From positions 186,001 to 250,000 of the forward strand of contig JAODUP010000221.1 of assembly GCA_025642065.1 (NCBI GenBank): 64,000 nucleotides of DNA. The letters are read 5' to 3'. The position numbers and the translations under genes were made by a program. Source of the stretch: Paralvinella palmiformis. Its lineage: Eukaryota > Annelida > Polychaeta > Terebellida > Alvinellidae. The notes below the pieces were generated by a model. That model did not search any database. It was not told where the DNA came from and saw only the letters and a program-made list of their open reading frames with translations. Each line of letters opens with the position of its first letter. Position 1 is the first letter of the stretch. This document shows, piece by piece, positions 60,999-64,000 of this stretch.

Positions 60999-63864
60999 GA
61001 GAGGTCATTTCTATTTTGAAGCTGGTCCACATTTTAAAGTCACAAGCCGTTGTACATTTCTCCACCTGGATGGTTGACTAGCTAAAAGTTAAAACACTGA
61101 GGTGATATTTTGGCATTACATACTAATTTGGCTCTGTTGTTGTTGTTGTTGTTGTTAATGTCTCATGGAAGTAATTGTCTCTGTTTTTAATAGATGTTGA
61201 TGGTCAGTTTGGATTGTTTGACTGGCTATCATAATTAATTGTCATATAAAAATTACTTTATTAAATATGAGAAATTAATTATTGTCAGGAACTATAACTC
61301 TGTTGTAAACGAAGTATAATAGTGTGTGTGTGTGTGTGTTGTGGGTTATAGTGTCATCGTTATTATTATATCAACACTAATTGTAACCAGTTGTAAGAGA
61401 AGCATGTGAGAACTTGTGCACATACATCCTGATACACACACACACACACACAGAGCTATAATAATAATAATAATAATAATAATATATATTCTATCTATTG
61501 TAGGCTTGTCAGAGTTTAGATAGGTACCTCTTCCTCTTCAGTGACCTACTGCTGATAGCTAAACAAAGGTCAGTATATTAACTGATTATGTTTGTACTTT
61601 TATGTCTGTATCATATATTCTCTGATTACTGATGGCTAATTGATATTATTTGGTATTTAATATGAATAGACGGAGAACCATAATGTCCATTAATCTCTTT
61701 ATTTGTATGTTTACATTTATGATACCATTATATTTACCTGTTGTAAAAAACATCATGTCACTATCATAACATTTGGATAATACAACGAGTCATCTAGATA
61801 ACATCCCTACTTACATTTGTCAATGTTTGATTTTTTGTGATAACTAATATATAATGTTTTATTTATTCCGTATCATATTGACCACCGTACCCATAACATG
61901 TTTTTTTCTTTTCAATGACACTTAAAGCGACACTATATATTGATATACTTATGGGCTAATCCCCATACACTGATGACCTCTTCTAAATATAGCGGCATAT
62001 AAAGTTCTCTTGCTATCTATGGTGGTCAACTGTTTATGTGCATGAAGTTTTGTTGTAAATACAGTGGAACATTTGATTTATGAAAGTACTCATTCTATAT
62101 ATATATATTACAAATAACATATATATATATATATATTACAAATACACGCCCCCCCCTTCCCCCATCACCCCAAATAAATACGGGAATATGATATAATGAA
62201 ATAACAAATATTTATACAGATGTCCCCTTTTATATTTGACATATCTATTATTATAGTTAAACTCTATCCTGTCAAAGTCAGTATTATCATCATTTCATTA
62301 TTTTCATGATGATAGAGTTTTTGTTTTCTATGTTATTAAAACAGATCCAGTAGCATGTATAAGCTGAAGCAGCGTGTTCGTGTTAGTGAGATCTGGTTGG
62401 CTAATTGTATCAGCGAAGTAGCCGAGTCCTGTCGACCTCATGACAGATCAATGGTGATTGGCTGGCCAACAACCAATTACGTAGCCACATTTGGCTCTCC
62501 AGAAGTGATGTCCGTGTGGCGCGAAAAGCTAACCAAGTAAGTAACACATAGAAAATATAGCATCATAATTATTGGCTATCATAAATAATGGGCCATTTCT
62601 GTCTGCACCATTTAATTTTTGGGCCATGTTCCGCAGGACTCCCTACGAACTTCGGCATTAGTGCACTAAACCATTGCTACTTTTTATGTTGACTCATCTG
62701 GTAAAATTTGTGAAATTGCCGAGGTGACACACTGTTTCACAAGTTGATCATTTTAGATGGCTACTGGAAATAATCTACGATAGCTCAACAAATTTATGCT
62801 TGAAGGTGATAGTAACTTAAATGAAGAAGATAACATATTCAGAGATATTCAGAGCAACTGAAACTTGTGTAGAAAAAAGCAAGCGATTTTAAATAGAGAG
62901 AACAAAATAATATATGTAAATAAAATGACTGTAATAATACAACACTGTTATGTAAATGATATGTAATATGAAACGATGATGTGCATTACAATGGAAATAA
63001 GTGCAAACCCTAATAATGCACTAGTGAATGGAGATGCACTCAAAACATATTGAATAAATCAACAGGTGTATTTTCAGCCCCAAAGAACATCTGATTATAT
63101 AGTTAATCGTAGTTTCACAATACATCATCCTGTAATTGTGATATGTAATATTTGGCATCGCAAAGCCCAAATGATAACTTGTAACCTTGTTACTCAGAGA
63201 ACCATTGGGCAAATGAATATTAATTAACCATGTTGATGTTATTTTGTGAGAACTAGAGATTTTAGTTTAAACTTATATATCTGAGAAAATGTATTTTCGC
63301 TGTGTTAAATTTCATATTGTTAGTTAATAGAAATTAAAAATATGTGATCATAGCATTTCACTAACAGTCCCATAGCCAATGCCTCACAGCTTCAACCATT
63401 TGTGGTGATGTAAGCCATTTTCTAGACACATATTCCTATCTATAAGGAAAAATTAAACACATGTTATATTTACCATAATGGAAGTTGAATGAAACTGCTA
63501 CAAGAATTTGTAAATCAATCTAATTTGTAAATAGAAACAAATTATGAGTTTACAGATAATTATACATTTTCTACCGTGCTAGTTTACCATTTGCATGTAC
63601 ATTGAATTGCTGACCTACAAACTGCAGTTGATTTCACATTCATGTACTGCACATGCTTCAAAAGAAAATCATCTATTTCTCACCGATTCGGTAAAGATAA
63701 TTTTTTTATGGCAAGTGATCTCTGTACGTGCCCAAACAAATAAAAAGTAACTTAAAATATGCCCATATTTCTCTATTTTCAGATTAATAGGTGAAGAAAA
63801 GGAGAAAGGGGACAAAAGTTGTATAATAAAGATTCGTTATACAGCTTCTGAAGGCTGCCACGCT
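2902..63864 (+). CDS. ARHGAP20: ARHGAP20-like Rho regulator with DH, PH and start of RA domain; 3' end outside window
   Basis: The proposed join is 2902-4083, 20522-20708, 21108-21204, 21559-21649, 21806-21851, 22633-22702, 23592-23694, 47531-47641, 48623-48733, 48900-48982, 57798-57930, 61504-61568, 62345-62536 and 63783-63864. Every intron is GT..AG and the exons total 2553 nt, which is 851 codons without a stop. Residues 1-394 are acidic and low in predicted structure. Residues about 457-640 form a RhoGEF (DH) domain, with conserved block LLLLPVQRISDY near 588-599. Residues about 722-824 form a PH domain with the signatures [12 protein letters not shown] and [13 protein letters not shown]. 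Residues from about 836 begin what is an RA domain in ARHGAP20. DH-PH units normally load GTP on Rho GTPases at membranes, while ARHGAP20 itself is a RhoGAP with PH and RA domains. The DH-PH-RA order is seen here; the downstream RhoGAP domain is only inferred. The symbol is assigned from the PH/RA similarity, not from a search. Confidence 0.85.
4350..4500. repeat. Dispersed repeat pair, copy 1
   Basis: AATTAGTATTTAAACCTTAG through GGCCATACTGTACCAAAGTG matches 10762-10910 with moderate divergence, ending in a GT microsatellite in both. Confidence 0.7.
5348..5480 (+). mobile_element. tRNA-like SINE, family B
   Basis: Box A-like GCAGTGGTTAGAGTGTCC and box B GTGGGTTCGAATCTGG are followed by TGTTTGTGAGATGTGTCCCC. 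The same layout occurs at 29440, 40041, 50136 and 55403. Confidence 0.65.
7203..7315 (-). mobile_element. SINE family A, old fragment on minus strand
   Basis: It shows the reverse complement of the family 3' half (TTTGGTAGGCTAAATGGGTC), then AGGTGAAAGGTGAAACATGC and a degraded head. It is strongly diverged. Confidence 0.55.
7590..7832. repeat. Compound (CA)n/(TA)n/(CT)n microsatellite
   Basis: Alternating CA, TA, TG and CT dinucleotide runs for about 240 bp. Open frames here encode only Tyr-Ile or Cys-Val repeats. Confidence 0.95.
7912..8085 (+). mobile_element. SINE family A, diverged copy
   Basis: It has GAGTTCAAGTCTCAGG (box B), GTTTCATCTTTCACTTTGCC, a shortened body and the tail GGCCGTAAACATCAATCATC. 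An internal deletion removes the GGAGGTCGCT part. Confidence 0.75.
10115..10725. other. A/T homopolymer-rich block of unusual texture
   Basis: Runs of A or T of 6-18 bases follow each other (10122-10138, 10262-10271, 10388-10398, 10575-10587, 10696-10702) with little other sequence. No other part of the window looks like this. It may be a poorly resolved assembly stretch. Confidence 0.6.
10762..10910. repeat. Dispersed repeat pair, copy 2
   Basis: AATTAGTACTTAAACCTTGG through GGCCATACTGTACCAAAGTG. It sits just right of the A/T homopolymer block. Confidence 0.7.
12810..12993 (+). mobile_element. SINE family A, young full-length copy with 17-bp TSD
   Basis: It is a clean full-length copy with intact box A and box B (GTGTTCGAATCCCG) and the ATCAATCATCATC tail. 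Identical 17-bp duplications (TCCTCAGACTGTACAAA) flank it at 12793-12809 and 12994-13010. This is a good reference copy for the family consensus. Confidence 0.95.
14564..14990. repeat. Two CA/TA microsatellites
   Basis: (CA)n(TA)n at 14570-14637 and (CA)n(TA)n with CATA repeats at 14910-14998. Confidence 0.95.
15640..15757 (-). mobile_element. SINE family A, minus-strand diverged copy
   Basis: Reverse-complement family sequence: TTTGGTAGTCTAAATGGGCT, AGTGAAAGATGAAACATCCT and a box-B-like GGATTTGATCCCTG. The head is incomplete. Confidence 0.65.
17952..18040. repeat. (TA)n(GT)n microsatellite
   Basis: TA run 17952-17979, then two GT runs to 18039 separated by ACTCTCACG. Confidence 0.95.
19030..19106. 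repeat. Two (TA)n runs
   Basis: TA runs at 19032-19069 and 19083-19106, separated by AAAGTTTAAACCTTT. Confidence 0.95.
19818..20220. mobile_element. MITE-like element with short TIRs, copy 1
   Basis: It is about 400 bp, bounded by TAGGTTCCAG at the left and GTGAGACCTA at the right. Its interior (CCTACTTTTCACCATCTTTT, TTGTCAATCCATTATAAAAT) matches a second element at 58345-58779. It carries no coding sequence. A TA flank at each end suggests a TA-targeting DNA transposon, which is an inference. Confidence 0.6.
20522..20708 (+). CDS. ARHGAP20: Exon 2: linker leading into DH domain
   Basis: The acceptor is CTAG|GTGACC and the donor is GAAG|GTATAT, with phase 0 in and phase 1 out. It encodes about 62 residues beginning [21 protein letters not shown] helical, hydrophobic stretch is followed by an acidic tail, just N-terminal to the first DH helix. 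The donor lies directly on a (TA)n microsatellite at 20709-20728. The role is inferred to be a linker or regulatory extension of the DH domain. Confidence 0.8.
20770..20900 (+). mobile_element. tRNA-like SINE, family D, just downstream of exon 2
   Basis: GGTAGAACGCTGCACTGCAA and GGGGTTAGAATCCCAG are followed by TGTTGGATGTTTCACTAGTT. Related bodies occur at about 18890, 25310 and 57100. Confidence 0.45.
21108..21204 (+). CDS. ARHGAP20: Exon 3: DH domain, first helix (CR1)
   Basis: Acceptor TATATAG|AC, donor CAG|GTATTT; phase 1 in, phase 2 out. It encodes the segment [19 protein letters not shown], which matches conserved region 1 of RhoGEF DH domains (pattern L..LL..E..Y...L). E470 in RREKLY sits where DH domains carry the glutamate that contacts the GTPase switch I. 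The rest, [10 protein letters not shown], is the usual end of the first helix. Confidence 0.92.
21559..21649 (+). CDS. ARHGAP20: Exon 4: DH domain, helices 2-3
   Basis: Acceptor AACAG|GAAG, donor AAG|GTATTG; phase 2 in, phase 0 out. It encodes [20 protein letters not shown] followed by [10 protein letters not shown]. The pattern of a loop, then 'LF..LEPIL.F...L', is the DH segment in which a short helix leads into the helix holding the inner core. Conserved leucines are in place. Confidence 0.92.
21806..21851 (+). CDS. ARHGAP20: Exon 5: DH domain microexon (46 nt)
   Basis: Acceptor TTTAG|ATAAAT, donor ATAG|GTACGT; phase 0 in, phase 1 out. It encodes [15 protein letters not shown] plus the first base of a glycine codon. 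The phase match on both sides and the DH-like context (a turn before 'G..F') support it despite its small size. Confidence 0.85.
22143..22472. repeat. 22-bp minisatellite, 15 units
   Basis: Units follow ATTACTGTTGNNNCGGAACC(C/G)T. Variation is concentrated at positions 11-14 (CCAC, ATGC, ACAC, ACGC, ACAT, ACGT). It lies in the intron between DH exons 5 and 6, ending 160 bp before exon 6. Confidence 0.95.
22633..22702 (+). CDS. ARHGAP20: Exon 6: DH domain, CR2 region
   Basis: Acceptor TTTTCAG|GTAATT, donor AGAAG|GTGTGT; phase 1 in, phase 2 out. It encodes [20 protein letters not shown] and TIR. This fits the DH core pattern 'iG..f......f..Y..Y..n' in which the helix carries Y..Y residues. The 781 nt intron before it contains a 22-bp minisatellite. 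Confidence 0.92.
23592..23694 (+). CDS. ARHGAP20: Exon 7: DH domain, up to the CR3 proline
   Basis: Acceptor CATGCAG|TCTA, donor ACCA|GTAAGT; phase 2 in, phase 0 out. It encodes [20 protein letters not shown] followed by [14 protein letters not shown]. The C-terminal SLESLLLLP is the start of DH conserved region 3, cut exactly before VQR, which opens exon 8 some 23.8 kb downstream. Confidence 0.93.
25628..25680. repeat. (TA)n microsatellite
   Basis: TA run with a CATACATA interruption. A similar (CT)n(TA)n block lies at 25984-26054. Confidence 0.95.
26265..26500. repeat. TCCTGGAA-rich dispersed repeat
   Basis: The word GGAAAGTCCTGGAAT or close variants occurs near both ends (26274-26335 and 26464-26492), around a unique centre. 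The open frame through it is a by-product of the repeat. Confidence 0.5.
28224..28330 (+). mobile_element. tRNA-like SINE, family B
   Basis: TAGCACAGTGGCTAGAGCTG and GGTTGTGAGTTCAGATCCTG form the tRNA-like head; the body is short. Confidence 0.55.
28487..28681 (+). mobile_element. SINE family A with 12-bp TSD
   Basis: It is a full-length copy with box B GTGTTCGAATCTCAG and tail AAAACACAAATCATCATC. Identical TAAATATATTCA duplications lie at 28475-28486 and 28682-28693. Confidence 0.9.
29440..29520 (+). mobile_element. tRNA-like SINE, family B fragment
   Basis: GGTTGTGGGTTCAAATCCAG is followed by GGTGTTTGTGAGATGTAAC, matching the family B body at 5390-5420. The box A half is eroded. Confidence 0.5.
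30126..30595. repeat. 18-19 bp minisatellite (TGTTTGTGTTGTCTGACTG)
   Basis: Imperfect units of GTTGG/TCTGACTGTTTGTGTT are repeated about 25 times, interrupted by a T-rich stretch at 30262-30310. Confidence 0.85.
33048..33662 (+). CDS. ARHGAP20: Probable alternative first exon (205 codons) inside the DH-splitting intron
   Basis: The ATG at 33048 follows an in-frame TAG at 33033-33035. The frame stays open for 205 codons to GATTTTGAG|GTAAAT, a good donor in phase 0. The peptide is Ser/Lys/Arg-rich, with an alanine run and a basic phospho-motif LRRHSVAG around residues 53-60, a typical basophilic kinase (R-R-x-S) site. It does not continue the DH domain. If spliced behind exon 7 from the nearest acceptor (CACAG|GTATG), the reading frame would be wrong and hit a stop soon. 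It can join in phase 0 to exon 8 (47531), exon 9 (48623) or exon 10 (48900). I therefore infer an alternative promoter giving a DH-less isoform. It could instead be an unrelated nested gene. Confidence 0.6.
33738..33792. repeat. (TA)n microsatellite just after the alternative exon
   Basis: A TA run starting 76 bp after the donor of 33048-33662, followed by (AAT)n; a second TA run lies at 33921-33948. Confidence 0.95.
34553..34609. promoter_or_regulatory. Clustered CRE and octamer motifs (weak)
   Basis: A perfect TGACGTCA at 34553-34560 lies about 40 bp from an octamer ATGCAAAT at 34602-34609, with a forkhead-like TGTTTACA between. Motif matches alone; an enhancer here is speculation. Confidence 0.2.
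36647..36833 (-). mobile_element. SINE family A, minus strand, with TSD
   Basis: A full-length reverse-complement copy starts with the tail GATGATGATTGATGTTTTAC and ends at the tRNA-like head (CTACCGCTAGACCACGGAGG). TCTAGATAATGAT is repeated at 36634-36646 and 36840-36852, with weaker similarity extending further left. Confidence 0.9.
37114..37170. repeat. (GT)n microsatellite
   Basis: GT run with one AT interruption. Further TA/GT runs lie at 37650-37672 and 37697-37791. Confidence 0.95.
37540..37626 (+). mobile_element. SINE family A, 5'-truncated
   Basis: Only the 3' half is present: CATTACCTTTGGAGG, TTAGCCTACCATGTG, GGCCGTAAAACATGAATCAT. No tRNA-like head is visible, as expected for a truncated retrotransposition product or an eroded copy. 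Confidence 0.7.
38650..38822. mobile_element. Candidate short TIR element
   Basis: The left end ATCACCGATGAAACTTTCCC and right end AATTCCGAGTTTCATCACTG are imperfect inverted repeats of GATGAAACT. It also has an internal GTGATT/AATCAC inverted pair. No other copy was seen in the window. Confidence 0.4.
39069..39243 (+). mobile_element. SINE family A, diverged
   Basis: The head GCGTCTCCGTCATCTAAATG, box B GGGTTCAAATCTCG and tail AAATGGCCGTAAAACATCAA are present, with many substitutions in the body. Confidence 0.78.
39910..40000 (+). mobile_element. SINE head fragment (family A-like)
   Basis: It has a tRNA-like head (GTCTCCATGGTCCAACGGGT), CCACAGATCTGTGG and a degraded box B (GGTTTCAAACCGC). 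The family body is missing. Confidence 0.5.
40041..40215 (+). mobile_element. tRNA-like SINE, family B, with CAA-rich tail
   Basis: GCGCAATAGTTAGAGCGCTG (box A), GTGGTTTCAAATCCGGC (box B) and TGTTTGTGATATGTGTGTCC, ending in TTAACTCAACAACAACAAC. The 3' end resembles the copies at 50136 and 55403. Confidence 0.65.
41902..42140. mobile_element. Short TIR element (CAGGGTGCCCACAG ends)
   Basis: The left end CAGGGTGCCCACAG and right end CTGTGGGTACCCTG are inverted repeats with one mismatch. The flanks repeat GTTTA at 41897-41901 and 42141-42145. The interior has repeated ACAGGGAAAA words. The CAGGG termini are reminiscent of hAT elements, but the duplication seen is 5 bp, not the usual 8. Confidence 0.55.
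42410..42905. repeat. GGAATTG-rich repeat with two related halves
   Basis: Two segments (42425-42530 and 42610-42740) share TGGAATTGGAATTGATAAAT, TGAAGTTT..TACAAAAA and TTTACCATTTAATTT. Short EcoRI-like palindromes are dense. Confidence 0.6.
43045..43150 (-). mobile_element. tRNA-like SINE, family B, minus strand
   Basis: The reverse complement reads as a tRNA-like head: box B complement TTGGATTTGAACCAAAAACC, and GTGATCTATCCACTGTGCC for box A, preceded by CATCCCACAAACATAGGTAT. Confidence 0.5.
47531..47641 (+). CDS. ARHGAP20: Exon 8: DH domain CR3 and final helices
   Basis: Acceptor TTGTAG|GTACAG, donor GATG|GTAAGT; phase 0 on both sides. It encodes [20 protein letters not shown], then [17 protein letters not shown]. 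Together with exon 7 it rebuilds the CR3 block [19 protein letters not shown], where DH domains usually have PVQR(I/L/V)..Y..LL..L. The D.....L..AL..V pattern after it is the last DH helix. The residues after R-I are Ser-Asp rather than the commoner Pro-Arg. Confidence 0.95.
47827..47880. repeat. (TA)n microsatellite
   Basis: Uninterrupted TA run 190 bp after exon 8. Other plain runs: (TA)n 6239-6276, 8762-8793, 15867-15900 and 45030-45060; (GT)n 46213-46251 and 49474-49517. Confidence 0.95.
48623..48733 (+). CDS. ARHGAP20: Exon 9: end of DH helix and charged linker
   Basis: Acceptor ATTACAG|ATGATG, donor AAG|GTCAGA; phase 0 on both sides. It encodes [20 protein letters not shown] then [17 protein letters not shown]. 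The sequence is highly charged and probably helical, extending the last DH helix. It contains the asparagine-bearing region (QLQNVENEQ) seen at the end of DH domains. Confidence 0.82.
48900..48982 (+). CDS. ARHGAP20: Exon 10: basic linker between DH and PH
   Basis: Acceptor TTTTGCAG|AGAAAT, donor AGAG|GTAAGT; phase 0 in, phase 2 out. It encodes [20 protein letters not shown] followed by SKRHNHQ. The basic KRRAT motif (residues 673-677) is a candidate basophilic kinase site. From memory, vertebrate ARHGAP20 has a comparable basic serine-containing segment ahead of its PH domain. It is also a phase-compatible landing site for the alternative exon at 33048. Confidence 0.85.
50136..50292 (+). mobile_element. 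tRNA-like SINE, family B
   Basis: GGTGCAAGGGTTAGAGCATC and GTAGGTTCGAATCCATC with the body TGTATTTGTGGGATTTGTTTC and the end CTGAACAACTCAA. Confidence 0.65.
50697..50883 (+). mobile_element. SINE family A
   Basis: A near full-length copy with GTGGTCTAACTGGTAGAGCA, then CTCGGCCCATTTAGCCTACC and tail ATCAATCATTATCATC. Box B is damaged (ACCTGAATCTTGG). Confidence 0.85.
52624..52920. repeat. Tandem repeat of about 85 bp, 4 diverged units with CRE-like motifs
   Basis: Units start TATTTTAG at 52624, 52705 (TATTTTAA), 52794 and 52881. Each has a GATGACGTCAG-like core. The core is a perfect TGACGTCA palindrome in units 3 (52839-52846) and 4 (52910-52917), and changed in units 1 and 2. Confidence 0.75.
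54300..54360 (+). mobile_element. SINE family A, 3' remnant
   Basis: Only the tail region is visible: CCAATTAGACCAAACTGTAC then ACAAAAGTTGCCGTAAAACA. Confidence 0.5.
54515..54665. repeat. (TAG)n/(TAA)n trinucleotide repeat
   Basis: Irregular TAG, TAA and AAG triplets over about 150 bp. The translated frame is Ser/Val low complexity only. Confidence 0.9.
54863..55092. repeat. (TCTG)n and (TGCC)n tetranucleotide repeats
   Basis: A TCTG run 54863-54900 changes abruptly to TGCC units (54900-54952); a second uninterrupted TCTG run spans 55034-55091. Confidence 0.95.
55155..55213. repeat. Perfect 25-bp inverted repeat with 9-nt loop
   Basis: Left arm 55155-55179 (starts GATTGAGATAATCTAGAG) is exactly complementary to right arm 55189-55213. 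The loop is CAGACTCTA. There is no U-run after it and no bacterial-type context, so it is not a terminator. Confidence 0.95.
55403..55575 (+). mobile_element. tRNA-like SINE, family B
   Basis: GGTGGTCCAGCCGTTAGAGC, GTGGGTTCGAATCTGC, TTAGATTTGTTTCCCTGATG and the end GGCTAAATAACTCAACAAC. It lies immediately upstream of the nested family A insertion. Confidence 0.65.
55597..55970 (+). mobile_element. Older SINE interrupted by a younger one
   Basis: The left part (GGCAATGGTAGTGTGGTCAA, to 55644) and right part (from about 55854: ATTCAAATCTCGGCCTAGC, later TTTTAGCCTACTCTGTACAC and AAAACAACAAC) together look like one eroded family A copy. The young copy at 55645-55840 sits between them. Confidence 0.65.
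55645..55840 (+). mobile_element. SINE family A, young copy nested in an older SINE
   Basis: A full-length copy with intact boxes (GTGGTCTAGCGGTAGCGTG, GTGTTCGAATCCCAG) and an expanded (ATC)n tail. TCTTGTACAAGGA is duplicated at 55632-55644 and 55841-55853. The flanks are themselves pieces of an older tRNA-like SINE. Confidence 0.92.
56230..56525 (+). mobile_element. tRNA-like SINE, family C (about 295 bp)
   Basis: A clear tRNA-like head (GATGGCGCAGTTAGTAGAGC; GTGGGTTCGAGGCTCC) is followed by a long body ending GGTACCTGTTTCTGGCGATA. It is the only copy of this type seen here. A tRNA gene is unlikely because the 3' acceptor half does not pair with the 5' end. Confidence 0.6.
57095..57215 (+). 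mobile_element. tRNA-like SINE, family D
   Basis: ATCGGTTCAAATTCCAGTG (box B) is followed by GTAAGATGTTTCATCCATCA and CTAAAAGGCTTCAGCACG. Similar wording at 18950-18975 (GATGTTTTATCCAGTGATAA) defines the group. Confidence 0.45.
57798..57930 (+). CDS. ARHGAP20: Exon 11: linker and first strands of PH domain
   Basis: Acceptor GTTACAG|TGAG, donor ACAGCG|GTATGT; phase 2 in, phase 0 out. It encodes a Ser/Thr-rich linker, then [16 protein letters not shown], the first beta strands of the PH domain (pattern '..l..GpV.l'). Confidence 0.92.
58345..58779. mobile_element. MITE-like element with short TIRs, copy 2
   Basis: The ends TAGGTCCCAG and CTGGGACCTA are perfect inverted repeats. The interior aligns with the copy at 19818-20220 over long stretches (TCTCCTAATTTTCCTACTTT). 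Intronic, in the same orientation as copy 1. Confidence 0.65.
59505..59670 (-). mobile_element. SINE family A, minus strand, inserted in (GT)n
   Basis: A reverse-complement full-length copy with box B complement GGATTCGAACACGGG. Both flanks read as TGTGTAATATT.GTGTGTGTG-like sequence, suggesting a target duplication inside a GT microsatellite. Confidence 0.85.
60671..60998. repeat. Compound (TA)n/(GT)n microsatellite, 330 bp
   Basis: At least eleven alternating TA and GT blocks. This is the longest simple-repeat block in the window, 500 bp before PH exon 12. Confidence 0.95.
61504..61568 (+). CDS. ARHGAP20: Exon 12: PH domain central strands
   Basis: Acceptor TTGTAG|GCTTGT, donor AAAG|GTCAGT; phase 0 in, phase 2 out. 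It encodes [20 protein letters not shown] plus QR. 'R.LFLF.D.LL.AK' is a textbook PH-domain strand pair of Rho regulators. The acceptor is preceded by an (ATA)n stretch at about 61460-61485. Confidence 0.95.
62345..62536 (+). CDS. ARHGAP20: Exon 13: PH domain C-terminal half, ARHGAP20 signature
   Basis: Acceptor AACAG|ATCC, donor ACCAA|GTAAGT; phase 2 on both sides. It encodes [20 protein letters not shown], a variable loop, then [20 protein letters not shown] and VWREKLT. The stretch [10 protein letters not shown] followed by S.E....W...L matches the distinctive PH end of the ARHGAP20 family. The tryptophan in VWREKL is the near-invariant residue of the last PH helix. This exon is the strongest family assignment in the window. 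Confidence 0.95.
62537..63782 (+). other. Intron 13 (1.2 kb)
   Basis: AT-rich sequence with no repeat family or exon recognised. It opens with GTAAGT and closes with a T-rich tract and CAG. Confidence 0.7.
63783..63864 (+). CDS. ARHGAP20: Exon 14: post-PH helix and start of RA-like domain
   Basis: Acceptor TTTTCAG|ATTAAT, donor GCT|GTAAGT; phase 2 in, phase 0 out. It encodes [20 protein letters not shown] then ASEGCHA. In ARHGAP20 the PH domain is followed by 'I..EKE......IPLKI' and the Ras-association domain; the same order of features is visible here. The gene continues beyond the right edge. Confidence 0.9.
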
Positions 63865-64000
63865 GTAAGTTGACACTAACACTGCTGTTTGTCATTATTA
63901 ATATCTTCAAAATCGTATATTAATCTCTGAATCGGACAAATTCTTAAATAGTTATTTTTATCTAGTTATCTTTATTTAATTAAAATCTAATTGGCACAAA

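Larger units (their letters stand above)
57931..61503 (+). other. Intron 11 (3.6 kb)
   Basis: It contains a MITE-like element (58345-58779), a minus-strand SINE (59505-59668) and a 330-bp compound (TA)n/(GT)n block (60671-60998). The rest, including 59760-60650, shows no feature. Confidence 0.7.

Noticed and set aside
60617..61081. Long open frames of Tyr-Ile and Cys-Val repeats on both strands
   Set aside because: Direct translation of (TA)n and (GT)n microsatellites.

Overview
This window looks like nuclear DNA from an animal, most probably a lophotrochozoan such as a mollusc. It has one intron-rich gene with canonical GT..AG introns, strong AT bias, abundant (TA)n, (GT)n and (CT)n microsatellites, and many tRNA-derived SINEs with target-site duplications. 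There is no operon structure, no rRNA and no CRISPR array. The species cannot be named from the sequence alone; the mollusc assignment is an inference from the repeat style.

One gene explains almost all convincing coding sequence. It runs on the + strand from an ATG at 2902 to past the right edge. Fourteen exons join with consistent phases into an open frame of 851 codons: a long acidic, probably disordered N-terminus (2902-4083), a linker exon (20522-20708), a RhoGEF (DH) domain on six further exons (21108-47641), a charged linker (48623-48982), a PH domain (57798-62536) and the start of a Ras-association-like region (63783-63864). The PH core and the start of the next domain match the ARHGAP20 family. 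The vertebrate ARHGAP20 architecture I know is PH-RA-RhoGAP without a DH domain, so this is either a DH-containing ARHGAP20 relative or a GEF/GAP dual protein. The RhoGAP part, if present, lies beyond the window.

The most interesting point is a 205-codon exon at 33048-33662, inside the 23.8 kb intron that splits the DH domain. It has its own ATG just after an in-frame stop and ends in phase 0 at a good splice donor. It cannot be inserted in frame between the flanking DH exons, but it can serve as an alternative first exon. That would give an isoform lacking most or all of the DH domain, resembling the vertebrate PH-RA-RhoGAP form.

Layout: 1-2901 upstream region with SINEs; 2902-4083 first exon; 4084-20521 repeat-filled intron; 20522-23694 compact cluster of six exons; 23695-47530 large intron with the alternative exon; 47531-48982 three exons; 48983-57797 intron with SINEs, a perfect hairpin and a CRE-containing tandem repeat; 57798-63864 PH exons and the start of the next domain. 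Repeats include a tRNA-SINE family with at least 15 copies of different ages (one nested in an older one), other tRNA-like SINE groups, three candidate TIR (MITE-like) elements, two minisatellites and an odd A/T homopolymer-rich block.
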